DNA of 29,934 nucleotides from VMCP01 sp965659745 (GTDB lineage Bacteria > Bacteroidota > Bacteroidia > NS11-12g > UBA955): positions 1 to 29,934 of the forward strand of contig CBFHXF010000023.1 in NCBI GenBank assembly GCA_965659745.1. The letters run 5' to 3'. The stretch's first letter is position 1; every line of letters begins with the position of its first letter. The position numbers and the translations under genes were made by a program. The notes under the pieces are model-generated. The model did not search any database and was not told the origin of the DNA. It worked only from the letters and a program-made list of their open reading frames with translations. Positions 1 through 7,794 of the stretch are shown piece by piece.

Positions 1-2447
1 GGGGTAAATTTCCCCCAAGAAAACAAGACATTCAAAGGCTGCTTCACCGCATTATCAAGCGGAGCTATCAATTTAGGAGCCGGTATGCCCGAATCGGTCG
101 TGAACGTCCATACCTCGCTAAAATCATAAAACTCGTTCCCATCGGAATTGCGACCGCGAACGCGCCAATAGTAGCGGGTATTCGGCTTCAATGTTACATT
201 CAAAGTGGTTCCGGTGGAAGTCGTTTTAACGGCATTGCTAAAGTCAGACTTATCGCCATAATGAACGGCGTAACTAGAAGCTCCGGAATACGCTTGCCAC
301 TTCAATTGATTGAAAACAGACTGCCCTTCGACTTGGTTTGCTGGACTGATAAGTGTAGGAGCCTGTCGGGGCTTGGTAGTGAAATTCCAAACGGTACTCC
401 ATTCGCTGGTATCGGTTTCGTGGAATAATTTCACCCTCCAAAAACATTGGGTATTGAATCCTATGATATCCGGAATTTCATTAAAATAATGGAAAAACGA
501 ATTCGTTTGGGTGTCTTGAACCTTAAAAGCTGTAGCAAAGTTTGCTTGGGTATCTAACTCCAAAATATAACCCGTGGTTCCCTCAATACTATTCCAATCC
601 AAGCTATATAAGCTCACATTTTTGAGATTATTTCTCGGAATATTCAATTTCACGGGCAGCACTTTACATACCCAAGTTGCACTCCAATCGCTGGTATCAT
701 TGTCGGTAACCGCCCTTACTTTCCAATAATAAAGCGGTCTGAAAAGCATATTGCTTTCCACAAATTCTGTACCGTTGACCAAAGTATCGACTAACAAAGA
801 CGAATTAAAATTCGTGTTGGTGTCTAAACACAGCTGATATTTCACCCCGCCTTTTAAAGCCCCCCAAGTGAAACTGGTTTTGGCACCGGTGCCCAAAAAA
901 TCCGAATTAAAGGGTTTCAAAAGCGTAGGAGATTTTACCGTATTAAACGTTTCTGCCGGGCTCCAATCTGAGGTGTCGCGATCGTGCCAAGCACGGATGC
1001 GCCAGAGGTATTGCGTGGCAAATTGAAAGCGCAATCCTTTGATCAAATGCGAGGTATTGGGCTTGAAATTGGCCACAACGGTATCTAAGAACAGGTTTGT
1101 GTTGAAATCCTTATTGGCCGTTACTTGTATTTGGAAGCCATCCATGCCGGTGCGGGTAGCAAATTGGAGGCTATCGGTAATCTGAACGACCGAACTCGCA
1201 TAGGGATATTGCAGATTCGGGAACTTCAAAATATTGATGGTGCGCACGCGCGACCAATCGCCGGAATCTTTCTTATGAACCGGACGTGCCCGGGCGTAAT
1301 AAATTCCCCCGAAAAACAAATCATAGGCGGTATCAATGCCCGATATAGAGAAGAAAACCTGTTTCTCGGCGCTGTTAAATTGGGTGGTGGTATCGACTTG
1401 AATTTCGTAGGCCTCGGTACCTTCGATTTTAGTACGAACGGAAATAGACACCATTGGATCGGCATAATTCTCGGCAATTACGAAATCGTTTTTATACCCT
1501 TTGGTGGTAAACGCACTGTACGACCAACGCGAAGAATCATTAATATTGATGGCCCGCACGCGATAGTGGTAAAAGGTTTCGTAATGTAAATTTCCCACCG
1601 AAAAAGGCGTCCCGTCGAATTGCTTCGTACCCTCAAGGGCCATGGTATCTATTAATAATGGGGAGTTGAAATTAGCGCTGGTATCGATTTGCACATGGAA
1701 TGCTTCTTTGTAATAAACTCCTGTAAACTCAAAATCAATTTTTACGTCTTGCAAAAATGCGGTGGTCGGATATTTAGGTGTAATGGTATCGAAGATATTA
1801 AACGAGCCCGTATCGGTCCAAGTTCCCAAAGTTTCGGGTAGGCCTCGCACCCTCCAATAATAGGTTTCCCCGTAATTGAGATTTCGTTGGGTATATTCAA
1901 TGTAAAAGGACTTGAATGTATCGGGAATTATGATTTTTCGGATGGCATTTGAGTTGAAATGGGTGTTGGTATCAATTTGCAATTCAAAACTATCAAAACC
2001 GTGAGTACGATACCATGAAAGATATAAAAACGAAGAATTAACCTTGGCATTTTGCTTCGGATAATAGCGCTTGAAAATGGCGGTGGTTTTGAAGTTATTG
2101 ATAGACGTCCAATCCGAAGAATCGGTTTTGCTGATGGCTTTTACCCTCCAATAGTACGTGGTATTCAGTTTAAGTTTATTGACCCAGGTGCGGGTATAGT
2201 AAGAGGTTCGAATCACTTCCACGCGAGTGGCATTCTTCAAAGAAGCGTCCTCGGAATATTCAAAGGCATAAAGGGCACTTGAGTTTTCTGTATTTACCTC
2301 GAGCTGAATGCCTGTGGGCGCGTCGACGGTATTATTCGCAGGTTTGAAAATAACGGGCGTAGTCAATTTGCCATATGCGTCTTGAAAAACGTTCAGAATA
2401 ATAAAGCTTAAAAGTAATCGCATCCAGCTGTAGCACTTAATCTTCAT
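1..2447 (-). CDS. Exported protein of tandem fibronectin-III-like modules (C-terminus cut by window edge)
   Basis: Reading the minus strand from the ATG at 2447 gives an open frame to the window edge (about 815 codons, no stop). The N-terminus is a hydrophobic signal sequence (MKIKCYSWMRLLLSFIILNVF) followed by about 90-100-residue modules: eight complete and the start of a ninth. Each has the FN3-like pattern of an early Trp or hydrophobic core, a middle strand like 'FELQID' followed by 'FNS', then 'YYWRVRA' and a closing 'DTSDWS...F.T'. Such arrays are common in secreted or surface Bacteroidota proteins and usually end in a T9SS sorting domain, but that end lies outside the window. The function is unknown; a binding or structural role is inferred. 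No catalytic domain is visible in the part shown. A -7 promoter box lies 5 bases before the ATG. Confidence 0.85.
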   Translation of the reverse strand, partial: MKIKCYSWMRLLLSFIILNVFQDAYGKLTTPVIFKPANNTVDAPTGIQLEVNTENSSALYAFEYSEDASLKNATRVEVIRTSYYTRTWVNKLKLNTTYYWRVKAISKTDSSDWTSINNFKTTAIFKRYYPKQNAKVNSSFLYLSWYRTHGFDSFELQIDTNTHFNSNAIRKIIIPDTFKSFYIEYTQRNLNYGETYYWRVRGLPETLGTWTDTGSFNIFDTITPKYPTTAFLQDVKIDFEFTGVYYKEAFHVQIDTSANFNSPLLIDTMALEGTKQFDGTPFSVGNLHYETFYHYRVRAININDSSRWSYSAFTTKGYKNDFVIAENYADPMVSISVRTKIEGTEAYEIQVDTTTQFNSAEKQVFFSISGIDTAYDLFFGGIYYARARPVHKKDSGDWSRVRTINILKFPNLQYPYASSVVQITDSLQFATRTGMDGFQIQVTANKDFNTNLFLDTVVANFKPNTSHLIKGLRFQFATQYLWRIRAWHDRDTSDWSPAETFNTVKSPTLLKPFNSDFLGTGAKTSFTWGALKGGVKYQLCLDTNTNFNSSLLVDTLVNGTEFVESNMLFRPLYYWKVRAVTDNDTSDWSATWVCKVLPVKLNIPRNNLKNVSLYSLDWNSIEGTTGYILELDTQANFATAFKVQDTQTNSFFHYFNEIPDIIGFNTQCFWRVKLFHETDTSEWSTVWNFTTKPRQAPTLISPANQVEGQSVFNQLKWQAYSGASSYAVHYGDKSDFSNAVKTTSTGTTLNVTLKPNTRYYWRVRGRNSDGNEFYDFSEVWTFTTDSGIPAPKLIAPLDNAVKQPLNVLFSWGKFT

Positions 2448-2452
2448 ATTTT

Positions 2453-2460
2453 CAAAGGTA
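2453..2460 (-). promoter_or_regulatory. -7 promoter element (TACCTTTG) of the FN3-repeat gene
   Basis: TACCTTTG on the minus strand matches the Bacteroidota -7 consensus TAnnTTTG exactly. It is followed by five bases (AAAAT) and then the ATG at 2447, so transcription would begin at or next to the start codon. No convincing -33 TTTG is present at the usual 17-23 base spacing. Confidence 0.55.
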
Positions 2461-2570
2461 ATTTAATTATCACAAGGAAGAGTCTTGATGTATTTTAATG
2501 ATACTACCATGAGATTTAACAGGTAATCTATTTTCATAATAGCGCAATTAGAAAATATCAAAATAATAAT

Positions 2571-2578
2571 TACTTTTG
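2571..2578 (+). promoter_or_regulatory. -7 promoter element (TACTTTTG) of the small lipoprotein gene
   Basis: TACTTTTG matches TAnnTTTG and is followed by GAGC and the ATG at 2583. The spacing predicts a transcript that starts at the start codon. No -33 TTG is seen upstream; the region is simply A/T-rich. Confidence 0.55.
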
Positions 2579-2582
2579 GAGC

Positions 2583-2963
2583 ATGAATAAAATACTCTCT
2601 TTACTCATTATAGCAGCCACTGCTTTCAGCTGCTCGAACAACCAAGAAGCCTGCGTAGATCTTAACGACAACCAGTTGGTGGGCGATTGGAAGTTACAAA
2701 ACGGCGATGTAACCTTCAGTTTGTATAAAAACGGAACCGGGTCTTTCGAATTGGGCAAGCAGCCTCAGCTGAATTCAGAAGATGCATCCCGCATTAACTG
2801 GGCTACGCTTAACGGACACACATTGGTTTGGGATTTCTATAAAGATAAAGGCGTTTGGAGCTACTGGGTAAATGGCGACACCTTAAATATTCATGACGGT
2901 GGAATCGGAACTCTTAATAAACCCACAGTTGATGAGCACTGGCAGTTTATACGTCAGAAATAA
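2583..2963 (+). CDS. Small lipoprotein, possibly lipocalin-like
   Basis: This 126-residue protein starts with a short signal peptide and a lipobox-like end (TAFSC, Cys17), so it is probably lipidated and anchored in a membrane. The mature part has a pattern seen in small lipocalin-like lipoproteins: 'LVGDWKL' near residues 32-38, then 'FSLYKNGTGSFELG', a Trp-rich centre (WATLNGHTLVWDF, WSYWVNGDTL) and a closing 'HWQFIRQK'. This fits a small beta-barrel that binds something hydrophobic, but no ligand can be named. It is transcribed alone, between the divergent FN3 gene and a strong terminator. It has no sequence link to its neighbours. The lipoprotein call is firm; the fold is a guess. Confidence 0.75.
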   Translation: MNKILSLLIIAATAFSCSNNQEACVDLNDNQLVGDWKLQNGDVTFSLYKNGTGSFELGKQPQLNSEDASRINWATLNGHTLVWDFYKDKGVWSYWVNGDTLNIHDGGIGTLNKPTVDEHWQFIRQK

Positions 2964-2981
2964 AAAATATCAATTTATAAG

Positions 2982-3014
2982 AAAAGGCCGATTCTTGCGA
3001 ATCGGCCTTTTTTT
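2982..3014. terminator. Bidirectional intrinsic terminator between convergent genes
   Basis: A perfect 13-base-pair stem (AAAAGGCCGATTC / GAATCGGCCTTTT, 2982-2994 with 2999-3011) encloses a TTGC loop. It is followed by T residues on the plus strand and preceded by A residues that become a T run on the minus strand. It sits between the stop of the lipoprotein gene (2963) and that of the LamG-GCDS gene (3025), so it can serve both. Confidence 0.9.
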
Positions 3015-3024
3015 CTTACATAAT

Positions 3025-5196
3025 TTATTGCTTTACAATCGTAAAAGTGCCAATCTCTTCAGACCCGCTCCGCACTTTTAATGCGTAAACACCTGCTTCT
3101 AATTGTGTCTGCCATACAAAATTAGCACCCGTTCCTAAATCATGGGTTTCTACCAATTGACCTATTCCATTAAACAGAAACACACGCACATTCTCATGTG
3201 ATTTTGGCAGTGTAATATTCATTACCCCTTCAGTTGGGTTGGGATAAACGCAAATATTATCTTTAGGAATATTTGCATTTTTCGTAAAAGCATACACCAT
3301 ACACCTACTGGTATCGATACATTTGCCCTTGGTAATTTCAACGGCAAACTCTCCCGTGGCAGCAATATCAAATACACGAGCAGTGGCTCCTGAAATAGGC
3401 TCAAAACCATCGGCGCAACGCAGCCATTGAAATACAGTACCGGCTTGTTCAACTTCCCCCGAAATGAGCGTATTCCAATCGCGGCTAACGGAAGCATTTA
3501 TTTTCACTATCGACACATTGTATATATAGTTAATGCTGTCGCAACCCAAATATGAAGGTATCGACTCAAATAATTTGCCCGATTCTGTGGTGCGTTGGCC
3601 TTGAGGCGTTATAAATTCTTCACAAGCACTTATGCTCATGCTTTCGACTTTAGGCTTATTGATGATCAAGTTTATGACCACAAAACTGTCACACGCCAAA
3701 TAATTGGCTCCAATCAAAGTATCGCGGAATACGCCCGATTCGGTATAGGTGCGCGATCCACTGGGCAGCGTGTATGAACCACACGCTTTAACCGAAATAC
3801 TTCCTTCGGTGCGCGCCGAAACTACGTTATATACTATGAAAGAATCGCACCCCAAATAGTTAGAAATGGTATCGTAATACACACCAATTTTTTTATAAAC
3901 AACGTTTTTGTCAGTCGGACATGCGATAAAATTACATAAGTACAAGTTTTGGGTATCGCGCGAGGGCTTCAAGACTTCGAATCGATGCAGTACCACACTG
4001 TCGCAGCCGCCCCAACCCCTAAATGTATCGGAAAAGGTGCCCGATTCGTAAACCGTTTTCGAGGGAAGCCGATCTAACACCACTGCATTACAAGCGCGGT
4101 ATTTCTTTTCGGTCAGCGTGGGTTGGGTAACCGTTAAAGTAATAGATACAACAGAATCACAACCGTTATAGTTGACCAAAACTTCGTTATAAACCCCAGA
4201 TTTAGTATAGTATTTATTGGAGTTGGGCGATTTCATAGAATCGCAAACCACGTACTTCAAATCGGTTCGTGAGCTTGCTTTAATACTCAGATTTATAGTC
4301 AATTGCGAATCGCACCCCATGTAATTATCGATTGTGGCCGTGTACACGCCTGTGCTATAAACGAACTTCGAGGAACCCGGCAATTGGTAACGCGTGCATT
4401 TTGAAACGCTAAACGTATCGTAAACCGTGTTCTTCGATAGCGATACTCCTTGTGTCCAATTCGAGCTCGATTTTATCAAATCGAAATTGAGTAATTTTCC
4501 CTCATTTTTACGCCCGGAATAATCCTTTGCCACATTCACAGTAGTATTAGAACCGTTGGCCGTTCCATGGTTAAACTTGTAATAACCCACCAAATTTGAC
4601 ATCCCCGCGCAAAACTCATTTCCTTTATCTTGGGAAATCTGAGACGCCGTACGGGTAACATTCCAAATACGAACTTCATCTATTTTTCCTGCCCAATGCC
4701 TACTGTAAGCAGTTGGATTACTATGCCCACCGATTACCATGGGCGTAGACGTGGACACGCCAATTTGATCCGATTCGTATATCGAATCCACCATATTCCC
4801 ATCCACATATAAACGCATATAACTACCATCATAGCTCGCTGCTATATGATGCCATTGATTGGTTTTTAAGACAGCACTTTTGGTCGTTAACTCCCTCCAA
4901 GTTCCTTGTCCGATTGCAAAATTCAAACGCCCCCCATCACCCGCTCGAAGCATATATCCGTAGTTGCTATTATTATCTTCTTTTACTACGATGCCTCCTT
5001 CGTACACATTGGTTTGCCATTTATCAGCATACACCCATGCCTCGATGGTGATATTCTTATTAAAATTAGAAAGCGACGTATCGGTTCCGCAAATTACATA
5101 ATCATTAGACCCATCAAAATGAAGCGAATTTTGAGCACTCACACACAAAGTTTGAGCCCATACGAATATAAATAGAAAAGGGGCAAATTGTTTCAT
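3025..5196 (-). CDS. T9SS-exported surface protein: LamG/ConA-like domain plus six GCDS repeats
   Basis: I place the start at the ATG at 5196 (723 residues) because it opens a clean signal peptide (MKQF...VSA|Q); the frame continues upstream to 5325, but without signal-like sequence. Residues about 25-205 form a LamG/concanavalin-like domain (LHFDGSNDYVICG, ITIEAWVYAD, WHHIAASYDG, YVDGNMVDS, GKIDEVRIWN). Six repeats of about 50 residues follow, each with an early Cys, a 'SGVYxDT' strand and 'GCDS'; the two Cys could form a disulfide. An Ig-like segment (FQWLRCADGF) and a T9SS sorting domain (YPNPTEG, residues 648-723) end the protein. LamG domains often bind sugars or proteins, so an adhesin or surface-binding role is inferred. 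It is a paralogue of the protein at 21267-23414. Confidence 0.85.
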   Translation of the reverse strand: MKQFAPFLFIFVWAQTLCVSAQNSLHFDGSNDYVICGTDTSLSNFNKNITIEAWVYADKWQTNVYEGGIVVKEDNNSNYGYMLRAGDGGRLNFAIGQGTWRELTTKSAVLKTNQWHHIAASYDGSYMRLYVDGNMVDSIYESDQIGVSTSTPMVIGGHSNPTAYSRHWAGKIDEVRIWNVTRTASQISQDKGNEFCAGMSNLVGYYKFNHGTANGSNTTVNVAKDYSGRKNEGKLLNFDLIKSSSNWTQGVSLSKNTVYDTFSVSKCTRYQLPGSSKFVYSTGVYTATIDNYMGCDSQLTINLSIKASSRTDLKYVVCDSMKSPNSNKYYTKSGVYNEVLVNYNGCDSVVSITLTVTQPTLTEKKYRACNAVVLDRLPSKTVYESGTFSDTFRGWGGCDSVVLHRFEVLKPSRDTQNLYLCNFIACPTDKNVVYKKIGVYYDTISNYLGCDSFIVYNVVSARTEGSISVKACGSYTLPSGSRTYTESGVFRDTLIGANYLACDSFVVINLIINKPKVESMSISACEEFITPQGQRTTESGKLFESIPSYLGCDSINYIYNVSIVKINASVSRDWNTLISGEVEQAGTVFQWLRCADGFEPISGATARVFDIAATGEFAVEITKGKCIDTSRCMVYAFTKNANIPKDNICVYPNPTEGVMNITLPKSHENVRVFLFNGIGQLVETHDLGTGANFVWQTQLEAGVYALKVRSGSEEIGTFTIVKQ

Positions 5197-5354
5197 AATG
5201 TGCAATGTAGCACTTGTTATTGACAAAATAAAATCACAATTAAACATCGTACATTGGATAATTTTCATTCCCACTAATGTAAAAATTCCCAACTGTATAT
5301 AGAGGCAATTTCTACACGCGCTCAACCCGTCAATTTAATATTATTGAGTTTTAT

Positions 5355-5362
5355 TATATTCG
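5355..5362 (+). promoter_or_regulatory. -7-like promoter element (TATATTCG) of the TPM gene
   Basis: TATATTCG differs from TAnnTTTG at one position (C for T) and lies five bases before the ATG at 5368, the same geometry as other genes here. It supports ATG 5368 over the upstream in-frame TTG at 5344. Confidence 0.35.
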
Positions 5363-5367
5363 CTATC

Positions 5368-6063
5368 ATGAAAACTTTTGTTTCTTTCGTTTGCGCACTT
5401 TTTCTCTGGGGAAGCGTTACTAACGCCTCGACCCTACCGCAAACAAAAGGTTTTATTAACGATTATACCGAAACCCTTTCCGAAGATCAAGAAAGAGAAC
5501 TCGAAAATACCGTACAAGCGTTTTTTCAAGAAACCGGCATTCAAATCGGAGTCGCTTTGGAAACCACTCTTAATGGAAAAGACAAATTTGACCGTGCCAT
5601 GGAACTTTCTAGAGCTTGGGGAGTAGGCGCAGAAAACGACCGAAGGGGCATCCTTATATATATCGCAAAAAAGGAAAGAAAGTATTTTATTACCGTTTCT
5701 AATGTACTGCAAGCCGATATTACCGATGGCATTGCCGACGAATTAGGCCGCGAAGCATTAGTGCCTTATCTGAAAGACGACAATTATTTTTCAGGAATTC
5801 AAACCTTAATTAATGGATTGATTCAACATATTAAATCGCCCGATTTAAGGACAAAAAAATCCCAACCTTGGTACAATAAACTCCCGTTTTACCCCAAAAC
5901 TTCGGAAGGCCGCACCACCCTCTATGTTCTCTCAATTCTATTATTGATAACCCTATATTTCGGAGTTGGCAAAAACATCCGAAGCCGATTCATTCTCAAT
6001 AAACGAATCAAAGAACTGGGCATTGAATTAAAACCTTGGCATAAAGCAACTCCAAAATCATGA
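5368..6063 (+). CDS. TPM-domain membrane protein (YgcG-like)
   Basis: The 231-residue protein has a signal peptide (MKTFVSFVCALFLWGSVTNA), a TPM domain at about residues 25-150 (GFINDYTETLSEDQ, GIQIGVAL, RAWGVGAENDRRGILIYIAKKERKYFI), and a transmembrane helix at about 183-200 followed by a basic cytoplasmic tail. TPM proteins are exported or membrane proteins; some members show acid-phosphatase activity or act in photosystem II repair in plants, but the role of bacterial ones is mostly unknown. Such proteins often sit beside LemA genes; none is in this window. The usual Gly-rich tail of YgcG-type proteins is missing here and appears instead at the end of the next gene, which overlaps by ATGA. 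Start chosen for the signal peptide; an in-frame TTG at 5344 would add eight residues. Confidence 0.85.
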   Translation: MKTFVSFVCALFLWGSVTNASTLPQTKGFINDYTETLSEDQERELENTVQAFFQETGIQIGVALETTLNGKDKFDRAMELSRAWGVGAENDRRGILIYIAKKERKYFITVSNVLQADITDGIADELGREALVPYLKDDNYFSGIQTLINGLIQHIKSPDLRTKKSQPWYNKLPFYPKTSEGRTTLYVLSILLLITLYFGVGKNIRSRFILNKRIKELGIELKPWHKATPKS

Positions 6064-6515
6064 TTTTAAACCTTATACTCATCCTATTGTTTGTGGGCAG
6101 TCTTTTTGGGTACAGCAGGCTTCAACTCGACAATAAACTGCGGGCATTTTTAATAGGCCTAGACGATCCTATTTTAAAGCATAATCGATTTAAATACCTC
6201 ATGATACATCTGAATAGGATGAGTCCCGAATACCAAGAATTGCTTCAATTAGATCCTTTCAACAAAGACTTATGGGACAATCAATTCTTCAATGACGCAG
6301 ATAAATTTTTGGGCTCAAAGTTGAACCTAAGCCCAGAACAAATGGCATCTATCCGCGAAAAAAAGGGCTATTATAACAACGAGGGCATCTGGATTACCTC
6401 TGCCGCTGCCTTAAGTTCTTATGAAAGCAGCTCATCTAATGACAGTTCCTCTTCCGATGCCGATTTTGGCGGTGGCGGCGGATTCGATGGCGGCGGCGCC
6501 GGTGGCGATTTTTGA
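6060..6515 (+). CDS. Membrane protein with Ser- and Gly-rich tail, coupled to the TPM gene
   Basis: This 151-residue protein has one N-terminal membrane helix (about residues 1-19), a charged middle with no domain I recognise, a Ser-rich stretch and a Gly/Asp-rich end (DFGGGGGFDGGGAGGDF). Its ATG overlaps the stop of the TPM gene (ATGA), so translation is probably coupled and the two products may act together. The glycine-rich end resembles the tail that single-chain YgcG-type TPM proteins carry after their membrane helix, so the pair may be a two-subunit version of that architecture. That is inference; the middle region could equally be an unrelated family. Confidence 0.75.
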   Translation: MILNLILILLFVGSLFGYSRLQLDNKLRAFLIGLDDPILKHNRFKYLMIHLNRMSPEYQELLQLDPFNKDLWDNQFFNDADKFLGSKLNLSPEQMASIREKKGYYNNEGIWITSAAALSSYESSSSNDSSSSDADFGGGGGFDGGGAGGDF

Positions 6516-6651
6516 TGCTTAACCTTACGGATTTTCCGTAAGCGCTGTGATTCTTGGCTTTGTTTTTTATGAAATTCCCGTAATTTAACATGGGCTTTTT
6601 GCAGAATTCCATAATGCCAACTCATTAACCTGATATAATATTGAAGGCGAT

Positions 6652-7764
6652 ATGAGTACACCAAAAGTCACTTTCAACACCAATCAAAGTCCAGAGTTTT
6701 TCAGCACATTAAACACCCGTGTTAATGATTATTTCGAGAACAAAAACATCAGCCGATATGCCAATACGGCCATGTGGATTAAATCCATCATTATCATCCT
6801 GCTCTATATTATTCCTTGGTTCTATTTGATATTTGGAAGCATTGAGAATCTATGGATGCATTACATTTTGTGGTGCTTGATGGGATTGGGAATGGTAGGC
6901 ATCGGCCTCGCCATTATGCACGATGCCAATCACGGTGCCTATTCTCGAAATAAGAAAATCAATTCTTTTTTTGGTGGACTTTTAAATTTGGTAGGAGCCT
7001 ATCATGTAAATTGGAAAATCCAACACAACGTGTTGCACCATACGTATACTAATATTTACGGTCACGATGAAGACATACGCAAAACGATCATTCGCTTCAC
7101 CCCAAAACATCCGTATTTCTCCGCTCATAAATTCCAAGCCTTTTACGCCGTAATCCTTTATATGATTTTTCCTTTTATATGGATTCTGAGCAAAGATTTC
7201 GAACAATACTCACGCTATAGCAAAGACAATCTATACCCCAGAATGGGAAGAAGCAATAGAAAAGCGCTGTGGGAAATTATTGCTGTTAAAACGTTCTATT
7301 GGCCTTCTACGTTGGTGTTGCCATTGATAATGTCGCCATTCGGATGGGGACATACCCTAATAGGCTTTTTCATTCACCATTTCATAAGCGGTATTATTTT
7401 AGCATTAGCCACGCAGCCCGCTCATGTAGGCGATGATATGGAATACTTCACCCCCGAAGAGAACAACGGCAGTATGGAAAACAGTTGGGCCGTACATCAA
7501 ATGAAAACGACAGCTAACTTTTCTGAAAAAAGTCGGATTATGGCATGGTTTATTGGAGGCCTGAATTTCCAAATCGAACACCACCTTTTTCCGGGAGTGT
7601 GTCATGTTCACTATAAGCATATCTCAAAAATAGTGCGGCAAACCGCCCATGAATTCAACTTGCCATACAAGTCACATCCTACTTTTGTAGACGCCTTGAG
7701 AAGTCATTTCGGACAATTAAACCGGCTGTCGGTAAATCCAGAAATTGCGGATGTGAGGTCGTAA
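6652..7764 (+). CDS. Membrane fatty-acid desaturase, front-end (linoleoyl-CoA desaturase-like) type
   Basis: The 370-residue integral membrane protein has all three histidine boxes of the di-iron desaturases: H90DANH94, H125NVLHH130 and Q307IEHH311. The Gln replacing the first His of the third box is typical of front-end (delta-5/delta-6-like) enzymes. Hydrophobic segments at about 43-62, 70-90, 163-180 and 217-256 give the usual membrane topology. There is no fused cytochrome b5 domain, so a separate electron donor such as ferredoxin is expected. The length is normal for bacterial members. It introduces a double bond into acyl chains, probably to adjust membrane fluidity; the exact regiospecificity cannot be read from sequence. 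It is likely a single transcription unit, convergent with the glycosyltransferase gene and separated from it by a palindromic repeat. Confidence 0.9.
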   Translation: MSTPKVTFNTNQSPEFFSTLNTRVNDYFENKNISRYANTAMWIKSIIIILLYIIPWFYLIFGSIENLWMHYILWCLMGLGMVGIGLAIMHDANHGAYSRNKKINSFFGGLLNLVGAYHVNWKIQHNVLHHTYTNIYGHDEDIRKTIIRFTPKHPYFSAHKFQAFYAVILYMIFPFIWILSKDFEQYSRYSKDNLYPRMGRSNRKALWEIIAVKTFYWPSTLVLPLIMSPFGWGHTLIGFFIHHFISGIILALATQPAHVGDDMEYFTPEENNGSMENSWAVHQMKTTANFSEKSRIMAWFIGGLNFQIEHHLFPGVCHVHYKHISKIVRQTAHEFNLPYKSHPTFVDALRSHFGQLNRLSVNPEIADVRS

Positions 7765-7766
7765 CA

Positions 7767-7794
7767 GTAAAGGCGCAATGCATTGCGTCTCTAC
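7767..7794. repeat. 28-base imperfect palindrome (REP-like) between convergent genes
   Basis: The two halves, GTAAAGGCGCAATG (7767-7780) and CATTGCGTCTCTAC (7781-7794), pair at 12 of 14 positions; the inner 14 bases (7774-7787) are a perfect palindrome. Similar elements with a GTAGAGACGC...GCGTCTCTAC form are dispersed in many Bacteroidota and cyanobacterial genomes. The right end overlaps the glycosyltransferase stop codon (TAG on the minus strand, 7791-7793). There is no T run, so it is not a standard terminator. Confidence 0.6.

Noticed and set aside
1125..1589. 154-codon plus-strand open frame opposite the FN3-repeat gene
   Set aside because: It is a shadow of the minus-strand frame, which has the repeated FN3 signatures. 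The plus-strand product has no signal peptide or domain and no promoter.
6524..6542. Eight-base-pair hairpin after the TPM unit
   Set aside because: The nearest T run begins about 20 bases further on, so it does not fit an intrinsic terminator.
6419..6664. 81-codon minus-strand frame with a Pro-rich C-terminus
   Set aside because: The Pro-rich end is the reverse reading of the Gly-rich codons of the 6060-6515 gene, and the rest has no family features.
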